DNA from: Faecalibacterium sp. I3-3-89
GTDB lineage: Bacteria > Bacillota > Clostridia > Oscillospirales > Ruminococcaceae
Assembly (NCBI RefSeq): GCF_023347275.1
Contig: NZ_CP094468.1
Location: 2,232,001-2,296,000, forward strand
Length of the DNA: 64,000 nucleotides
Direction of reading: 5' to 3'
Part shown: in pieces, positions 32,736 through 42,789 of the stretch
Layout: each line of letters opens with the position of its first letter
Numbering within the stretch: the first letter of the stretch is position 1
The notes under the pieces: generated by a model
Seen by the model: the letters and a program-made list of their open reading frames with translations, nothing else
Told to the model about the DNA's origin: nothing
Database searches by the model: none
Made by a program: the position numbers and the translations under genes

Positions 32736-32792
32736 AAACGAAAAGGCTCCCGTCTCTCAAAGGACGAAATCCCCTGAGAGACGAGAGCCTGT
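32736..32792 (-). terminator. T-box regulated terminator
   Basis: GGCTCTCGTCTCTCA and TGAGAGACGGGAGCC on the minus strand form a long stem followed by TTTTCG. Its 5' arm competes with the T-box antiterminator. Confidence 0.85.
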
Positions 32793-33051
32793 AATTTCTG
32801 TTACAGGGCACCCGTGGTACCACTCTCTTTGCTGTGCTCAACACACAGCCGCTCTGCACGATCGGCTTTTTGGGGCGAATCGCTGCCCGGATAACGGTGG
32901 GCTTCCGTCAGGGCCTACTGTCTGCTTCAGCCCTGCCGCTCAGGGGCCAGTAACCGAAACCCTCTGCACCGCCTTGCACCACCCGGCGGCTCTCTGCACG
33001 CAGAAGAAGATCGTTTTTTCCCCGTCAACGCATTTGCGCTTTGTTCAAAGT
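32793..33051 (-). promoter_or_regulatory. T-box leader, leucine specific
   Basis: The minus-strand T-box core GTGGTACCACGGGTG (32811-32825) and the stem I pattern AGAGAGCC...GGTGGTGCAAGGCGGT are present. The triplet before GCCCCTGAG, where the specifier normally sits, is CTG (32948-32950), a leucine codon, fitting leuA. Uncharged tRNA-Leu should stabilise the antiterminator. Confidence 0.88.
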
Positions 33052-33057
33052 GACCTC

Positions 33058-33086
33058 ATTTTAGCAAAACCTGCCGTCCCTGTCAA
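33058..33086 (-). promoter_or_regulatory. leu operon promoter
   Basis: TTGACA (minus, 33081-33086) and TAAAAT (33058-33063) are spaced 17 bp, just before the T-box. Confidence 0.8.
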
Positions 33087-33165
33087 GAAGTTTGCCTCAT
33101 GACGAAGCTGAAACGATTTCATGTGAACAGCGGTGAAATTTTCCAAAATTTGCGTTTCTCCCCGC

Positions 33166-34941
33166 TCAGGTCTCCACGCCCTCGAACTGGCTGTTGTAGA
33201 GCTTGGCGTAGAAGCCGCCCTGTGCCAGCAGCGTGTCGTGGTCGCCCTGCTCCACGATGTGGCCGTCCTTCATCACGAGGATGACGTCGGCCTCCCGGAT
33301 GGTGGACAGGCGGTGTGCCACGATGAAGCTGGTGCGGCCCTGCATCATCCGGGCAAAGGCCGCCTGAATGCGCACCTCGGTGCGGGTATCGATGGAGGAG
33401 GTGGCCTCGTCGAGGATCAGCATCGGGGGCAGGCAGAGCATCACGCGGGCAATGCAGAGCAGCTGCTTCTGGCCCTGACTGATGTTGCCGCCGTCCTCGG
33501 CGATGACGGTGTCATAGCCCTCGGGCAGGCGGCGGATGAAGCTGTCGGCGTGGGCGGCCTTGGCTGCGGCCACCACCTCGTCGAGGGTGGCGTCCGGCCT
33601 GCCGTAGGCGATGTTCTCCCGCACCGTACCGGCCCGCAGCCAGGTGTCCTGCAGCACCATGCCGTAGCTGCCCCGCAGGGAGGCGCGGGTCACATCCCGG
33701 ATGTCGGTGCCGGAAACTTTGATGGCACCGCCGTTGACGTCATAGAACCGCATGAGCAGGTTGATGAGGGTGGTCTTGCCGCAGCCGGTAGGGCCGACGA
33801 TGGCGATGCGCTGGCCGGGCCTGACGTCCAGAGACAGCCCCTCGATGAGCGGGCGGTCGGGCAGGTAGCGGAAGGAGACGTCCTCGATCTGGACGTGGCC
33901 GTCCGGCTCGAGGCGGACAGCGTTTTCCACCTCGGGGCACTGGTCCTCGGCGTCCAGCAGCTCAAACACCCGGGACGCGCAGGCCAGAGCGTTCTGCAGC
34001 TCGGTCACGACGCCGGAGATCTCGTTGAAGGGCTTGGTGTACTGGTTGGCGTAGCTCAGGAAGATGCTCAGCTGGCCGATGGAGATGCCGCCGCCCACCG
34101 CGTAGAGCGCACCCACAAGGCCGACGCCTGCGTAGACGATGTTGTTGACGAAGCGGGTGGCGGGGTTGGTCAGGCTGGAGAAGAAGATGGCCTTCAGGCT
34201 CACGTCCTGCAAGCGGCCATTCACCTCATCGAAGGCCGCAAGGCTCTGGGCCTCATGGCCGAAGGCCTGCACGACCTTCTGGCCCTCGATCATCTCGTTG
34301 ACGAGGGCGGTCTGCTCGCCGCGGACGGTGCTCTGGCTCTGGAAGTAGCCATAGCTGCGCTTGGCGAGGAAGCTGGCCACCACGAGGCTCAGGGGGGTGA
34401 TGCAGACCACCACCAGCGTGATGGGCACGTTCTGCCGCAGCATGAACAGCAGGGTGCCGAGGATGGTCAGCACGCCCGAGAACAGCTGGGTGAAGCCCAT
34501 CAGCAGGCCGTCGGCGAAGGTATCCACGTCGGCCACCATCCGGCTCACGATGTCGCCGGAGGGGTGGCTGTCGAGGTAGGAGAGGGGCAGGGTCTGGATC
34601 TTCCGCATGGCGGCGTTTCGCAGGTCGCGGCTGACCGCGAAGGTGATGCGGTTGTTGCAGACGCTCAGCAGCCACTGCGCAAAGGCGGCGGTCACGGCCA
34701 CAGCCACGATCTCATACACGATGCGCAGCACGCCCGCGAAGTCCACGTCCCCCTTGCCCAGCATCATATCGATGGCGTCGCCGCAGAGGATGGGGATATA
34801 CAGCTGGGCCGCGACGCTCACCGCCGCCACGATGAGGCTGCACCCCACAAAAAATCCGTAGGGCCTGATCTTCTGGAGCACCCGGGTCATAGTGGCCTTC
34901 TGCTGCTCAGGGGTCAGCCTGCTTTTTGCTTTTGCACTCAT
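33166..34941 (-). CDS. ABC exporter half-transporter, active-site subunit
   Basis: 591 residues, with six membrane helices (about 30-320) fused to an ATPase domain with Walker A GPTGCGKTT, signature variant ISQGQ and Walker B MLILDEATSSID carrying the catalytic Glu. It pairs with the partner encoded just upstream (ATGA overlap) as a heterodimeric type IV exporter like BmrCD/LmrCD. The substrate is unknown (drug, lipid or peptide). It is the second gene of a two-gene operon. Confidence 0.9.
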   Translation of the reverse strand: MSAKAKSRLTPEQQKATMTRVLQKIRPYGFFVGCSLIVAAVSVAAQLYIPILCGDAIDMMLGKGDVDFAGVLRIVYEIVAVAVTAAFAQWLLSVCNNRITFAVSRDLRNAAMRKIQTLPLSYLDSHPSGDIVSRMVADVDTFADGLLMGFTQLFSGVLTILGTLLFMLRQNVPITLVVVCITPLSLVVASFLAKRSYGYFQSQSTVRGEQTALVNEMIEGQKVVQAFGHEAQSLAAFDEVNGRLQDVSLKAIFFSSLTNPATRFVNNIVYAGVGLVGALYAVGGGISIGQLSIFLSYANQYTKPFNEISGVVTELQNALACASRVFELLDAEDQCPEVENAVRLEPDGHVQIEDVSFRYLPDRPLIEGLSLDVRPGQRIAIVGPTGCGKTTLINLLMRFYDVNGGAIKVSGTDIRDVTRASLRGSYGMVLQDTWLRAGTVRENIAYGRPDATLDEVVAAAKAAHADSFIRRLPEGYDTVIAEDGGNISQGQKQLLCIARVMLCLPPMLILDEATSSIDTRTEVRIQAAFARMMQGRTSFIVAHRLSTIREADVILVMKDGHIVEQGDHDTLLAQGGFYAKLYNSQFEGVET

Positions 34942-36677
34942 TTCTGCGCATCCCCTTTCTTGAACTGGCTCTCGTAAATTTCACGATAGACCGGGCAGCT
35001 GTCCAGCAGCTCGGCGTGACGGCCAAGGCCCACCATATGGCCGTCATCCAGCACGATGATCTGGTCTGCGTGCTGCAGACTGGCGGCACGCTGGCTGACG
35101 ATGAAGACGGTCAGAGCACCCGGCAGCGCGGCCAGCGCCTTGCGCAGGGCCGCATCGGTGGCGTAGTCCAGTGCACTGGCGCTGTCGTCGAGGATGAGGA
35201 TGTCGGGCCTGCCCACGAGGGCGCGGGCGATGGTCAGGCGCTGCTTCTGGCCGCCGGAGAGGTTTCGTCCCCCCTGCTCCACCGGTTCATCGAGGCCGAG
35301 GGGCTTGGACCGGACGAACTCCGCAGCCTGCGCCGTCTCCAGCGCGGCCCAGAGGTCAGCCTCGGAGGCGTTCTGGTTGCCCCAGAGCAGGTTCGAGCGG
35401 ATGGTGCCGCCGAAGAGCTGGGCCTTCTGCATGACCACGGCCACCCTGCCCCGCAGGTCGGCCCGGGGGTACTGCCGGACGGGGCGGCCCATGATCTCCA
35501 CGCTGCCCTCGGTGGCGTCGTAGAAGCGGGGGATGAGGCTGATGAGGCTGGATTTGCCGCTGCCGGTGCCGCCGATGATGCCGATGGTCTGGCCGCGCTT
35601 GGCCGTGAAGCTGATGTCGGAGAGGCTGGGTGCGCCTGCGCCCTGATAGGTCAGGCCCACATGGTCGAAGCGGACGGCGTCGCCGGCCTTTTCCGCCGGG
35701 ACTTCACCGGCAGGCTCCCGCGGGAACTCCATGCCCGGCTCGGTGTCCAGCACGGCCTGCACACGGCCTGCACAGGCCAGCGCCTTGCTCACCTGCACGA
35801 TGAGGTTGGCCAGCTTGACCAGCTCGATCAAGATCTGGTTCATATAGTTGACCAGCGCGATAACGTCGCCGGAGGCCATGCCCCCGATGTTGATCTCGAT
35901 GCTGCCCACATACAGCAGCGCCACGATGGCAAGGTTGATGATGACATAGGTCAGCGGGTTCATCAGGGCAGAGATGTGGCCGACGTGGAGCTGCATCTTC
36001 GTCAGCAGCTCGTTGGCGTCCTCGAAGCGGTCCACCTCGGTCTTCTCCTTGTCGAAGGCGCGGACGACGCGGACGCCGGTGAGGTTCTCGCGGGTCAGGC
36101 CCAGCACGCGGTCGAGCCGCGCCTGCACCGCCTTATACAGGGGTCGGGTGATGACCATGACGCCGAAGACCACGACGCTCAGCAGCGGGATGGCCACCAC
36201 GAAGATGAGGGCGGCGCGGAAATTGACCGTAAAGGCCATGACCATCGCGCCGAACACCACGAAGGGACTGCGCAGGAACAGCCGGAGGAAGAGGTTCAGG
36301 CCGCTCTGCACCTGATTGACGTCGCTGGTCATCCGGGTGATGAGGGTGCTGGTGCCCATGGTGTCCATCTCGGTGAAGCTCAGGCGCTGGATGTGCTCAA
36401 ACAACGCGTGGCGCAGGCCGGTGGCGTAACCCACTGCGGCCTTGGCCGAGAAATACTGGGCGGTCAGGCTACAGACAAGGCCCACGAAGGCCAGCAGGAG
36501 CAGGATGCCGCACCGCACGAGGATGTAGCGGAAGTCGTGGGCCGCGATGCCCACGTTGACGATGTCGGCCATCACAAGCGGCACGAACAGGTCAAAGGTG
36601 GCTTCCAGCATCTTGAAAAGCGGCGCAAGCACGCTCTCGCGCTTATAGCCGCTGAGGTAGCGAAGCATTTTATTCAA
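34938..36677 (-). CDS. ABC exporter half-transporter, degenerate-site subunit
   Basis: 579 residues with a six-helix membrane domain followed by an ATPase domain with Walker A GGTGSGKSS and signature LSGGQKQR. The Walker B motif ILILDDSASALD has Asp in place of the catalytic Glu. That is the hallmark of the non-hydrolysing site in heterodimeric exporters (TM287/288, BmrCD). The start is TTG 36677 with GGGAG 9 nt upstream. The next ATG is too far. It is translationally coupled to the partner. Confidence 0.9.
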   Translation of the reverse strand: MNKMLRYLSGYKRESVLAPLFKMLEATFDLFVPLVMADIVNVGIAAHDFRYILVRCGILLLLAFVGLVCSLTAQYFSAKAAVGYATGLRHALFEHIQRLSFTEMDTMGTSTLITRMTSDVNQVQSGLNLFLRLFLRSPFVVFGAMVMAFTVNFRAALIFVVAIPLLSVVVFGVMVITRPLYKAVQARLDRVLGLTRENLTGVRVVRAFDKEKTEVDRFEDANELLTKMQLHVGHISALMNPLTYVIINLAIVALLYVGSIEINIGGMASGDVIALVNYMNQILIELVKLANLIVQVSKALACAGRVQAVLDTEPGMEFPREPAGEVPAEKAGDAVRFDHVGLTYQGAGAPSLSDISFTAKRGQTIGIIGGTGSGKSSLISLIPRFYDATEGSVEIMGRPVRQYPRADLRGRVAVVMQKAQLFGGTIRSNLLWGNQNASEADLWAALETAQAAEFVRSKPLGLDEPVEQGGRNLSGGQKQRLTIARALVGRPDILILDDSASALDYATDAALRKALAALPGALTVFIVSQRAASLQHADQIIVLDDGHMVGLGRHAELLDSCPVYREIYESQFKKGDAQK

Positions 36678-36762
36678 GGCTCGATTCTCCCTTTCTCTGA
36701 TGTATTTCAGTCAAAACAGTTTTTATTATAGCGCATTCCAAACCAGAATGCCATGTTTCCGA

Positions 36763-36791
36763 TTGAGAAAAACGGAAAATCCTGCTATACT
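36763..36791 (+). promoter_or_regulatory. Promoter of SseB/Sel1-like gene
   Basis: TTGAGA (36763-36768) and TATACT (36786-36791) are spaced 17 bp. Confidence 0.65.
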
Positions 36792-36814
36792 GGAAAGGAA
36801 TCTCAAACGAAAGA

Positions 36815-37888
36815 ATGGTGGATGCTATGGCAAAGGATGGAGCAGCACGGCTGCGGCTGCGCCCGGTGGGCGCGGCAGACCGCAAAAAGCTGCCGGAGTA
36901 TGGGCCGCTGGGCACAGGCTGCCCCGCCGTGGAGCGGGCAGTGGCTGCGCTTTATAAGGGCCAGAACGAGGAGAGCTTCTGGGCGCTGATGAACGCCATC
37001 AACTATGCCCTCGAGCTGGACACCCGGGTGCTGGTGCCGCTGGAAGCCTCGTCCGACCAGCCGGACGGCGCGGCCCCGTGGGCCGAGCACCCCGTCCCGG
37101 CGGAAAAGGCCAAGGACCTGCCGTTCTGGACCCTGCACACCCAGAAGGGCCGGTGCTATCTGCCCCTCTTCACCTCGGTGCGGGCGGCGGAGGCCGACAA
37201 GGGCACCGCCAGCCGCCCTATGGCCGAAATGCTTCTGTCTGCCGCCATGCAGTCGGCGCTGGACTCCGACCACATCGACGGCGTAGTCATCGACCCATGG
37301 ACAAGCTCGGCCACGCTGGACTGTTCGCTCCTCAACGGCCTGCTCCATGCCGGCCACGACACCAGCGAGCCGGGCGAAGAGGAGCTGCGGGCCGGGAACC
37401 GGGCCATGGCCGAGGGCCGCTGGGACGACGCGATGCACTTCTATCAGCTCTCCGCCGAGGAGGGCTGCGCCGAGGGTCTCGCCATGATGGGCGAGCTGCT
37501 CTACGAGGGCAAAGGCTGCCGCAAAAGCCCCGCGCAGGCCCGGAAGTTCTGGAAAAAAGCCGCCGATGCCGGAGACGTAGCCGCATGGGTGGCGCTGGGC
37601 GACGACGCCATGGTACAGGGCAAGGGCGTGGGCGCAGCCCTGCGGGCCTACCGCAAGGCCCAGAAGCTCTGCGCCTCCACCCCCGACATCGCCTATATGC
37701 CGCAGGTCTGCCTCCGGGTGGCCCAGTATGAGACGCAGTATATCTCCCGCAAGCAGGCGCTGGCCCAGCTGGCCGAGGCAAAACAGGGCTTCCTCATCCG
37801 CCAAAAGGAGGGCGACGAGACAGCCCGGAGCTGGCTGGATGAGACCGAGCGCGTCATTCGCCAGCTGCTCGAGAACGAGTCGGGCTGA
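36815..37888 (+). CDS. SseB-like/Sel1-repeat protein
   Basis: 357 residues, cytosolic. Residues 40-180 resemble an SseB N-terminal domain (FWALMNAINYALELDTRVLVP, LPLFTS, GVVIDPW). Residues 188-300 carry tetratricopeptide/Sel1-like repeats (AMAEGRWDDAMHFYQLSAEEGCAEGLAMMGELLYEGKGCRKSPAQA). The role is probably protein-protein interaction, with no catalytic motif. Start is ATG 36815 or 36827, neither with a strong site. It precedes an Hsp70 gene by about 100 bp. Confidence 0.7.
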   Translation: MVDAMAKDGAARLRLRPVGAADRKKLPEYGPLGTGCPAVERAVAALYKGQNEESFWALMNAINYALELDTRVLVPLEASSDQPDGAAPWAEHPVPAEKAKDLPFWTLHTQKGRCYLPLFTSVRAAEADKGTASRPMAEMLLSAAMQSALDSDHIDGVVIDPWTSSATLDCSLLNGLLHAGHDTSEPGEEELRAGNRAMAEGRWDDAMHFYQLSAEEGCAEGLAMMGELLYEGKGCRKSPAQARKFWKKAADAGDVAAWVALGDDAMVQGKGVGAALRAYRKAQKLCASTPDIAYMPQVCLRVAQYETQYISRKQALAQLAEAKQGFLIRQKEGDETARSWLDETERVIRQLLENESG

Positions 37889-37989
37889 AACACAAAATCT
37901 TTACAAATGCTCCAAGGAATCGTCATACGGAACCGATATGATACCTATGAGAAAATATGCGCGTCGCAAAAGCAGAGAGGACGACCAGA

Positions 37990-39804
37990 ATGAGCAAAGT
38001 GATCGGTATTGACCTTGGCACCACCAACAGCTGCGTAGCCGTGGTGGAGGGCGGCAAGCCCGTCGTTATCACCAACGCAGAGGGCGAACGCACCACCCCC
38101 AGTGTGGTGGCGTTTACCAAGGACGGCGAGCGGCTGGTGGGCGGCGCGGCCAAGCGCCAGCTCGCCGCCAACTCCGGACGGACGGTGTCCAGCATCAAGC
38201 GGCATATGGGCAGCGACTACCGCGTCCACATCGACGGCAAGGACCTGACCCCGCAGGAGATCAGCGCCATGATCCTGACCAAGATCCGCCGCGACGCCGA
38301 AAGCTATCTGGGCGAGCCGGTGACGGAGGCCGTCATCACTGTCCCGGCCTACTTCGACGACAGCCAGCGCAAGGCCACGCAGGACGCGGGCCGCATCGCG
38401 GGCCTGAACGTCCTGCGCATCATCAACGAGCCGACCGCCGCAGCCGTGGCCTACGGCCTCGACAACGAAGCACCCCAGAAGATCCTGGTCTACGACCTCG
38501 GCGGCGGTACCTTCGATGTCTCCATCATCGAGATCGAGGACGGCACCTTCACGGTGCTGGCTACCGGCGGCGATACCCGTCTGGGCGGCGACGACTTCGA
38601 CCAGCGCATCGTGGAGTATGCGGTGGCCGAGTTCAAGAAATCTGACCGCATCGACCTCTCCCGCGACCCCGCCGCCATGGGCCGCCTGAAGGAAGAGGCC
38701 GAAAAGGCCAAGAAGGAGCTGTCCAGCGCCCTCTCGGCCCAGCTCAATCTCCCCTTCATCGCGGTGGGCAAGGACGGCCCCCACCACCTCGACCTGACCC
38801 TCTCCCGCCCCCAGTTCGAAATGATGACCGGCGACCTGCTGGCCCGGACCGTGGCCCCTGTGCAGAACGCACTGCGGGACGCCGGCATCTCGGCCTCCCA
38901 GCTGGGCAAGGTGCTTCTGGTGGGCGGCAGCACCCGGATGCCTGCCGTCGAGCGTCAGGTAAAAGAACTGCTGGGCTGTGAGCCGAGCCACAGCCTCAAC
39001 CCCGACGAGTGCGTGGCGATGGGTGCCGCCGTACAGGGCGGCCTGTTGCAGGGCGGCGGCAAGCTGGCCGGTGCCACCGGTGCAGCGGCGCAGGGCCTCG
39101 TGCTGATGGATGTCACCCCTCTGACCCTCTCCATCGAGACGCTGGGCGGCGTTGCCACCCCCCTCATCACCCGCAACAGCATGATCCCCACCCGCAAGAG
39201 CCAGCTCTTCACCACGGCCCGCCCCATGCAGACCAGCGTGGAGATCAACGTCCTGCAGGGCGAGCGGCATTTTGCCCGGGACAACAAGAGCCTCGGCAAG
39301 TTCAAGCTGAACGGCATCCGGGCCAGCTTCTCGTCCAAGCCTCAGATCGAAGTCACCTTTGACATCGACGTCAACGGCGTGGTCAAGGTATCAGCCAAGG
39401 ATCTCGGCACGGGCCGGGAGCAGAACATCACCATCACCGGCAGCACCAACCTCTCGGAGAATGAGATCCAGCGCGCCATGGCGGACGCCGCCGCCTACGA
39501 GGCCGAGGACAGCCGCCGCAAGGAGCGTCTCGATCTCCACAATCAGGCCGAAGTGCTGGCCTATAAGGTAGACGAAGCCCTTTCGAAGTGCAAGAAGGAG
39601 CTGGACAAGGAGGAGAAGAACCGCATCAAAGCCGATGTGGCGAACCTCCGCCGCTGCCTGCGGAAGGACAAGCCCGAGAAGATGAACGAGACGGAGGAAG
39701 CGAACCTCCGTCAGGCCAAGAGCCAGCTGGAGGCCAGCGCAAACCATTTGATGCTCCTCTATGCCTCGGAGCAGGGCGGGAGCGGCCCGGACGATACCAT
39801 CTGA
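37990..39804 (+). CDS. Hsp70-family chaperone (DnaK-like)
   Basis: 604 residues, ATP-dependent chaperone. The nucleotide-binding domain has [11 protein letters not shown] (residues 4-14), [29 protein letters not shown] and LVGGSTRMP. The substrate-binding domain begins near [14 protein letters not shown], and a helical lid ends without the usual acidic EEVD-like tail. No grpE or dnaJ is adjacent and no CIRCE element is visible, so this may be a second, specialised DnaK rather than the main heat-shock copy. ATG 37990 follows GAGAGG by 9 nt. Confidence 0.9.
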   Translation: MSKVIGIDLGTTNSCVAVVEGGKPVVITNAEGERTTPSVVAFTKDGERLVGGAAKRQLAANSGRTVSSIKRHMGSDYRVHIDGKDLTPQEISAMILTKIRRDAESYLGEPVTEAVITVPAYFDDSQRKATQDAGRIAGLNVLRIINEPTAAAVAYGLDNEAPQKILVYDLGGGTFDVSIIEIEDGTFTVLATGGDTRLGGDDFDQRIVEYAVAEFKKSDRIDLSRDPAAMGRLKEEAEKAKKELSSALSAQLNLPFIAVGKDGPHHLDLTLSRPQFEMMTGDLLARTVAPVQNALRDAGISASQLGKVLLVGGSTRMPAVERQVKELLGCEPSHSLNPDECVAMGAAVQGGLLQGGGKLAGATGAAAQGLVLMDVTPLTLSIETLGGVATPLITRNSMIPTRKSQLFTTARPMQTSVEINVLQGERHFARDNKSLGKFKLNGIRASFSSKPQIEVTFDIDVNGVVKVSAKDLGTGREQNITITGSTNLSENEIQRAMADAAAYEAEDSRRKERLDLHNQAEVLAYKVDEALSKCKKELDKEEKNRIKADVANLRRCLRKDKPEKMNETEEANLRQAKSQLEASANHLMLLYASEQGGSGPDDTI

Positions 39805-39808
39805 ACAC

Positions 39809-39848
39809 ACAAGAAGGCCCGCTGCGATGAATGCAGCGGGCCTTCTTG
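39809..39848. terminator. Hairpin between convergent genes
   Basis: Perfect 15-bp arms 39811-39825 and 39833-39847. The T-tract is weak. Confidence 0.65.
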
Positions 39849-39895
39849 CTGTTCGTATCAGTGGAAAAGAGGAGAGAAAACGGTTCGTTTGCGGC

Positions 39896-40495
39896 TCAGC
39901 GACCGACGATGAGGTCGCGGCGGCTGCGGAAGCCCACGGTGAGGCGGGCGCTGCTGCCGAGGTGGCGCAGGGTCACTTTGGTGCCGGACTTCTGGCCCTC
40001 GCACAGGAGGGTCAGGTTCAGGGTGGTGGAGGTCTTGCCGGTCTTGAACACCAGCGTGCTCACGCCCTGATCCAGCAGGGCCTGCATATCGAGGATGGTG
40101 GCCCGGAAGGTAGCGTTGTCATCCGGAGCGTCCAGCGTCAGCACCTGGCCTTCCTGACGGGCGGTATAAAGCACCTGCTTGCCCAGCAGACCCTTGACGG
40201 TGTAACGGGCCTCGTGCTTTTCCTCCGCTGCGTCGGAGATCATCATGACGTTGCCCTGAATGGGATTCTCCACCGGGGAGGCGTAGCCGCCGTAGTTGGG
40301 GTCTACCTCCCCCACCGGAACGTCAGAGTGGAGGGCGATGTCGCCCTGCGTCATGACGCTCTCGGCCTGCGGGGGCAGATAGCCCTCGACGACCGTGTCA
40401 TCGGCAGCGAAAGCGCCCACGCTCATTGCAGCGGTCATGGTCAGCAGAGCGGCCGCAGCAGCGGCACGGCGTGCAGTGTTCTTGTTCAGTCTCAT
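39896..40495 (-). CDS. Exported protein of unknown function
   Basis: 199 residues with a clear signal peptide: basic MRLNKNTARR, hydrophobic core, cleavage after AFA near residue 30. The mature part has an acidic first half and a beta-rich second half ending in a basic SRRDLIVGR tail. No lipobox or sorting signal. I do not recognise a family. Confidence 0.65.
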   Translation of the reverse strand: MRLNKNTARRAAAAAALLTMTAAMSVGAFAADDTVVEGYLPPQAESVMTQGDIALHSDVPVGEVDPNYGGYASPVENPIQGNVMMISDAAEEKHEARYTVKGLLGKQVLYTARQEGQVLTLDAPDDNATFRATILDMQALLDQGVSTLVFKTGKTSTTLNLTLLCEGQKSGTKVTLRHLGSSARLTVGFRSRRDLIVGR

Positions 40496-40588
40496 ATGTC
40501 GTATCCTCCTGTAGGGGGATGACCTCTCCGTCAGCGCTGACGGAGGGGTCTTCCCAAATTACTATCTTATTTGCGACACGGCGCATCA

Positions 40589-40628
40589 GAAAACCGCCGT
40601 ATCTGTAATGAATACGGATACGGCGGTC
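40589..40628 (-). terminator. ftsH terminator
   Basis: ACCGCCGTATC and GATACGGCGGT arms with a T-run on the minus strand, just past the ftsH stop. Confidence 0.75.
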
Positions 40629-40650
40629 AGATTATTGCAGCGCTTTCCTT

Positions 40651-42486
40651 TTATTTTTCATCTGAGGCTTTTTCTTCGAGGATGGCCATAAATTCGTCGC
40701 CGGTGATGGTCTCCTTCTCGTAGAGGTACTTTGCCAGCTCGTCAAGCTTGGCCCGGTTGTCGGTCAGGATCCGGATGGCCTTTTCGTGCTGGGTCTTCAC
40801 CAGCTCCACGACCCGCTGGTCGATCTCCCTCTGGGTCTGGACCGAGCAGGCCAGCGAGGTGTCGCCGCCCAGATACTGGTTGTTCACCGTCTCAAGGGCT
40901 ACCATGTCGAACTCCTTGCTCATGCCGTAGCGGGTGAGCATGGCGCGGGCCAGCTTGGTGGCCTGCTCGATGTCGTTGGATGCACCGGTCGTGACCGACT
41001 GGAAGGCCACCTCCTCGGCGGCACGACCGCCGGTGAGGGTGGCGATCTTATTTTCCAGCTCTTCCTTGGTCATGAGGTAGTGGTTGCCCTCTTCGACCTG
41101 CATGGTATAACCCAGCGCACCCGAGGTGCGGGGGATGATGGTGATCTTCTGGACGGGAGCGGAGTGGCTCTGGAGCGCCGCCACCAGCGCATGGCCGACC
41201 TCATGGTAGGCCACGATGCACTTTTCCTTGTCGGTGAGGATGGAGTTCTTCTTCTGGTAGCCTGCGATGACCACCTCGATGCTCTCCTCAAGGTCAGCCT
41301 GCGTCACGCTCTTGCGGCCCGAGCGGACGGCCCGCAGAGCGGCTTCGTTGACGATGTTGGCCAGCTCTGCGCCGGAAGCGCCGGAGGCCATCCGGGCCAC
41401 GGTGTTGAAGTCGATGCCGGGGGCAAGCGCCACCTTCTTGGCATGGACCTTCAGGATCTCCTCGCGGCCCTTGAGGTCGGGCAGCTCGACCGGCACACGG
41501 CGGTCGAAGCGGCCGGGACGGGTCAGGGCGGGGTCGAGGGAGTCCGGGCGGTTGGTGGCCGCGAGGATGATGACGCCAGTGTTGCCCTCAAAGCCGTCCA
41601 TCTCGGTGAGCAGCTGGTTCAGGGTCTGCTCCCGCTCATCGTTGCCGCCCAGCTGGCCGCTGTTGCGCTTCTGGCCGATGGCGTCGATCTCATCGATAAA
41701 GACGATGCAGGGAGCCTTTTCCTTCGCCTGCTTGAACAGGTCGCGCACTTTGGAGGCACCCATGCCCACGAACATCTCCACAAACTCCGAGCCGGAGATC
41801 GAGAAGAAGGGCACATTGGACTCACCGGCCACGGCTTTTGCCAGCATGGTCTTGCCGGTGCCCGGAGGGCCGACGAGGAGGATGCCCTTGGGCATGGAAG
41901 CGCCGATCTCCTCGTATTTCTTAGGGTCGTGCAGATAATCAACGATCTCCTGCAGATTCTCTTTGGCCTCGTCCTCGCCGGCCACATCCGCGAAGCGGAT
42001 GCCGTGGGTGGACTGGACATAGACCTTAGCGTTGGACTTGCCCACGCCGCCGAACATCATCGAGTTCGCGCCGCCGGCCTTCTCCATCAGCTTCCGGTTC
42101 ATAACATTGCCCAGCCAGACGAAGAGGACGATGGGCAGCACGAAGCTCAGCAGAAAGCTCATCAGCGGCGAGGCCTGCTCGACGATCTCGCTGGAAAACT
42201 GTGCGCCTGCGTCGTAGAGGCGCTGGGTCAGGTCAGGGTCGTTCATGAGGCCCGTCTTGTAGACCTGCGTTTCGTCTTTATCGGTAAAAAGGATCTGGTT
42301 GGATTCCACATCCACCCGGCCGATGTCCTTCTCCTCGGTCATGGACATGAAGGTGCCGTAGTCCACTTCCTTGATCTGCCGTTCGTTCATCCACGGCACG
42401 AGCACGAAGTTGAGCAGCATCAGCACCAGCAGCACGATGGCGTAATAGATGGCCAGCGGCTTTTTTGGGGTCTTGACTTCTTTCAT
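40651..42486 (-). CDS. ftsH: ATP-dependent zinc metalloprotease FtsH
   Basis: Membrane-bound AAA+ protease that degrades misfolded membrane and regulatory proteins. 611 residues: helix 1 (about 11-31), an extracytoplasmic domain, helix 2 (about 107-127), Walker A GPPGTGKT (206-213), Walker B VFIDE (262-266), second-region-of-homology arginines (RPGRFDRR, 323-330) and the zinc site HEVGH (428-432), where most relatives have HEAGH. ATG 42486 follows GGAGG by 7 nt. A longer frame runs through a palindromic repeat and is not used. Confidence 0.96.
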   Translation of the reverse strand: MKEVKTPKKPLAIYYAIVLLVLMLLNFVLVPWMNERQIKEVDYGTFMSMTEEKDIGRVDVESNQILFTDKDETQVYKTGLMNDPDLTQRLYDAGAQFSSEIVEQASPLMSFLLSFVLPIVLFVWLGNVMNRKLMEKAGGANSMMFGGVGKSNAKVYVQSTHGIRFADVAGEDEAKENLQEIVDYLHDPKKYEEIGASMPKGILLVGPPGTGKTMLAKAVAGESNVPFFSISGSEFVEMFVGMGASKVRDLFKQAKEKAPCIVFIDEIDAIGQKRNSGQLGGNDEREQTLNQLLTEMDGFEGNTGVIILAATNRPDSLDPALTRPGRFDRRVPVELPDLKGREEILKVHAKKVALAPGIDFNTVARMASGASGAELANIVNEAALRAVRSGRKSVTQADLEESIEVVIAGYQKKNSILTDKEKCIVAYHEVGHALVAALQSHSAPVQKITIIPRTSGALGYTMQVEEGNHYLMTKEELENKIATLTGGRAAEEVAFQSVTTGASNDIEQATKLARAMLTRYGMSKEFDMVALETVNNQYLGGDTSLACSVQTQREIDQRVVELVKTQHEKAIRILTDNRAKLDELAKYLYEKETITGDEFMAILEEKASDEK

Positions 42487-42502
42487 GGGGTTCCCTCCTC
42501 GC

Positions 42503-42567
42503 CCTCTCCGTCTGCTTTGCAGCCACCTCTCCCACGGGGAGAGGCACTGGCGTGCCGGGCAGGCTGA
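42503..42567. repeat. Partial palindromic repeat (R6) upstream of ftsH
   Basis: A shortened copy: CCTCTCCG, CACCTCTCCC/GGGGAGAGG hairpin and a GGCACTGGCGTGCC palindrome. Between here and 42710 I see no gene. Confidence 0.55.
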
Positions 42568-42710
42568 AGCGGGACGACCAAAGCTTATGATCTCGGAAAC
42601 GGCAGTGCCCTGCAGTTCCCTGTGAGTTTGATAGTAGCATACCACGACGCTATTTAAGAAACCAGCGTTTCGAGGGTAACTTTGCAAAAACTTCGCAGAT
42701 TCTTAACAAA

Positions 42711-42750
42711 GAAGCCCGCCGGATGCATTTTCCATCCGGCAGGCTTCCCC
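42711..42750 (-). terminator. Terminator of trigger-factor-like gene
   Basis: GAAGCCTGCCGGATG pairs with CATCCGGCGGGCTTC on the minus strand, followed by TTTGTT. Confidence 0.8.
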
Positions 42751-42789
42751 TGTCTTTTATTACCCTGCGGTTTTCCCGGAGGATGAGAT

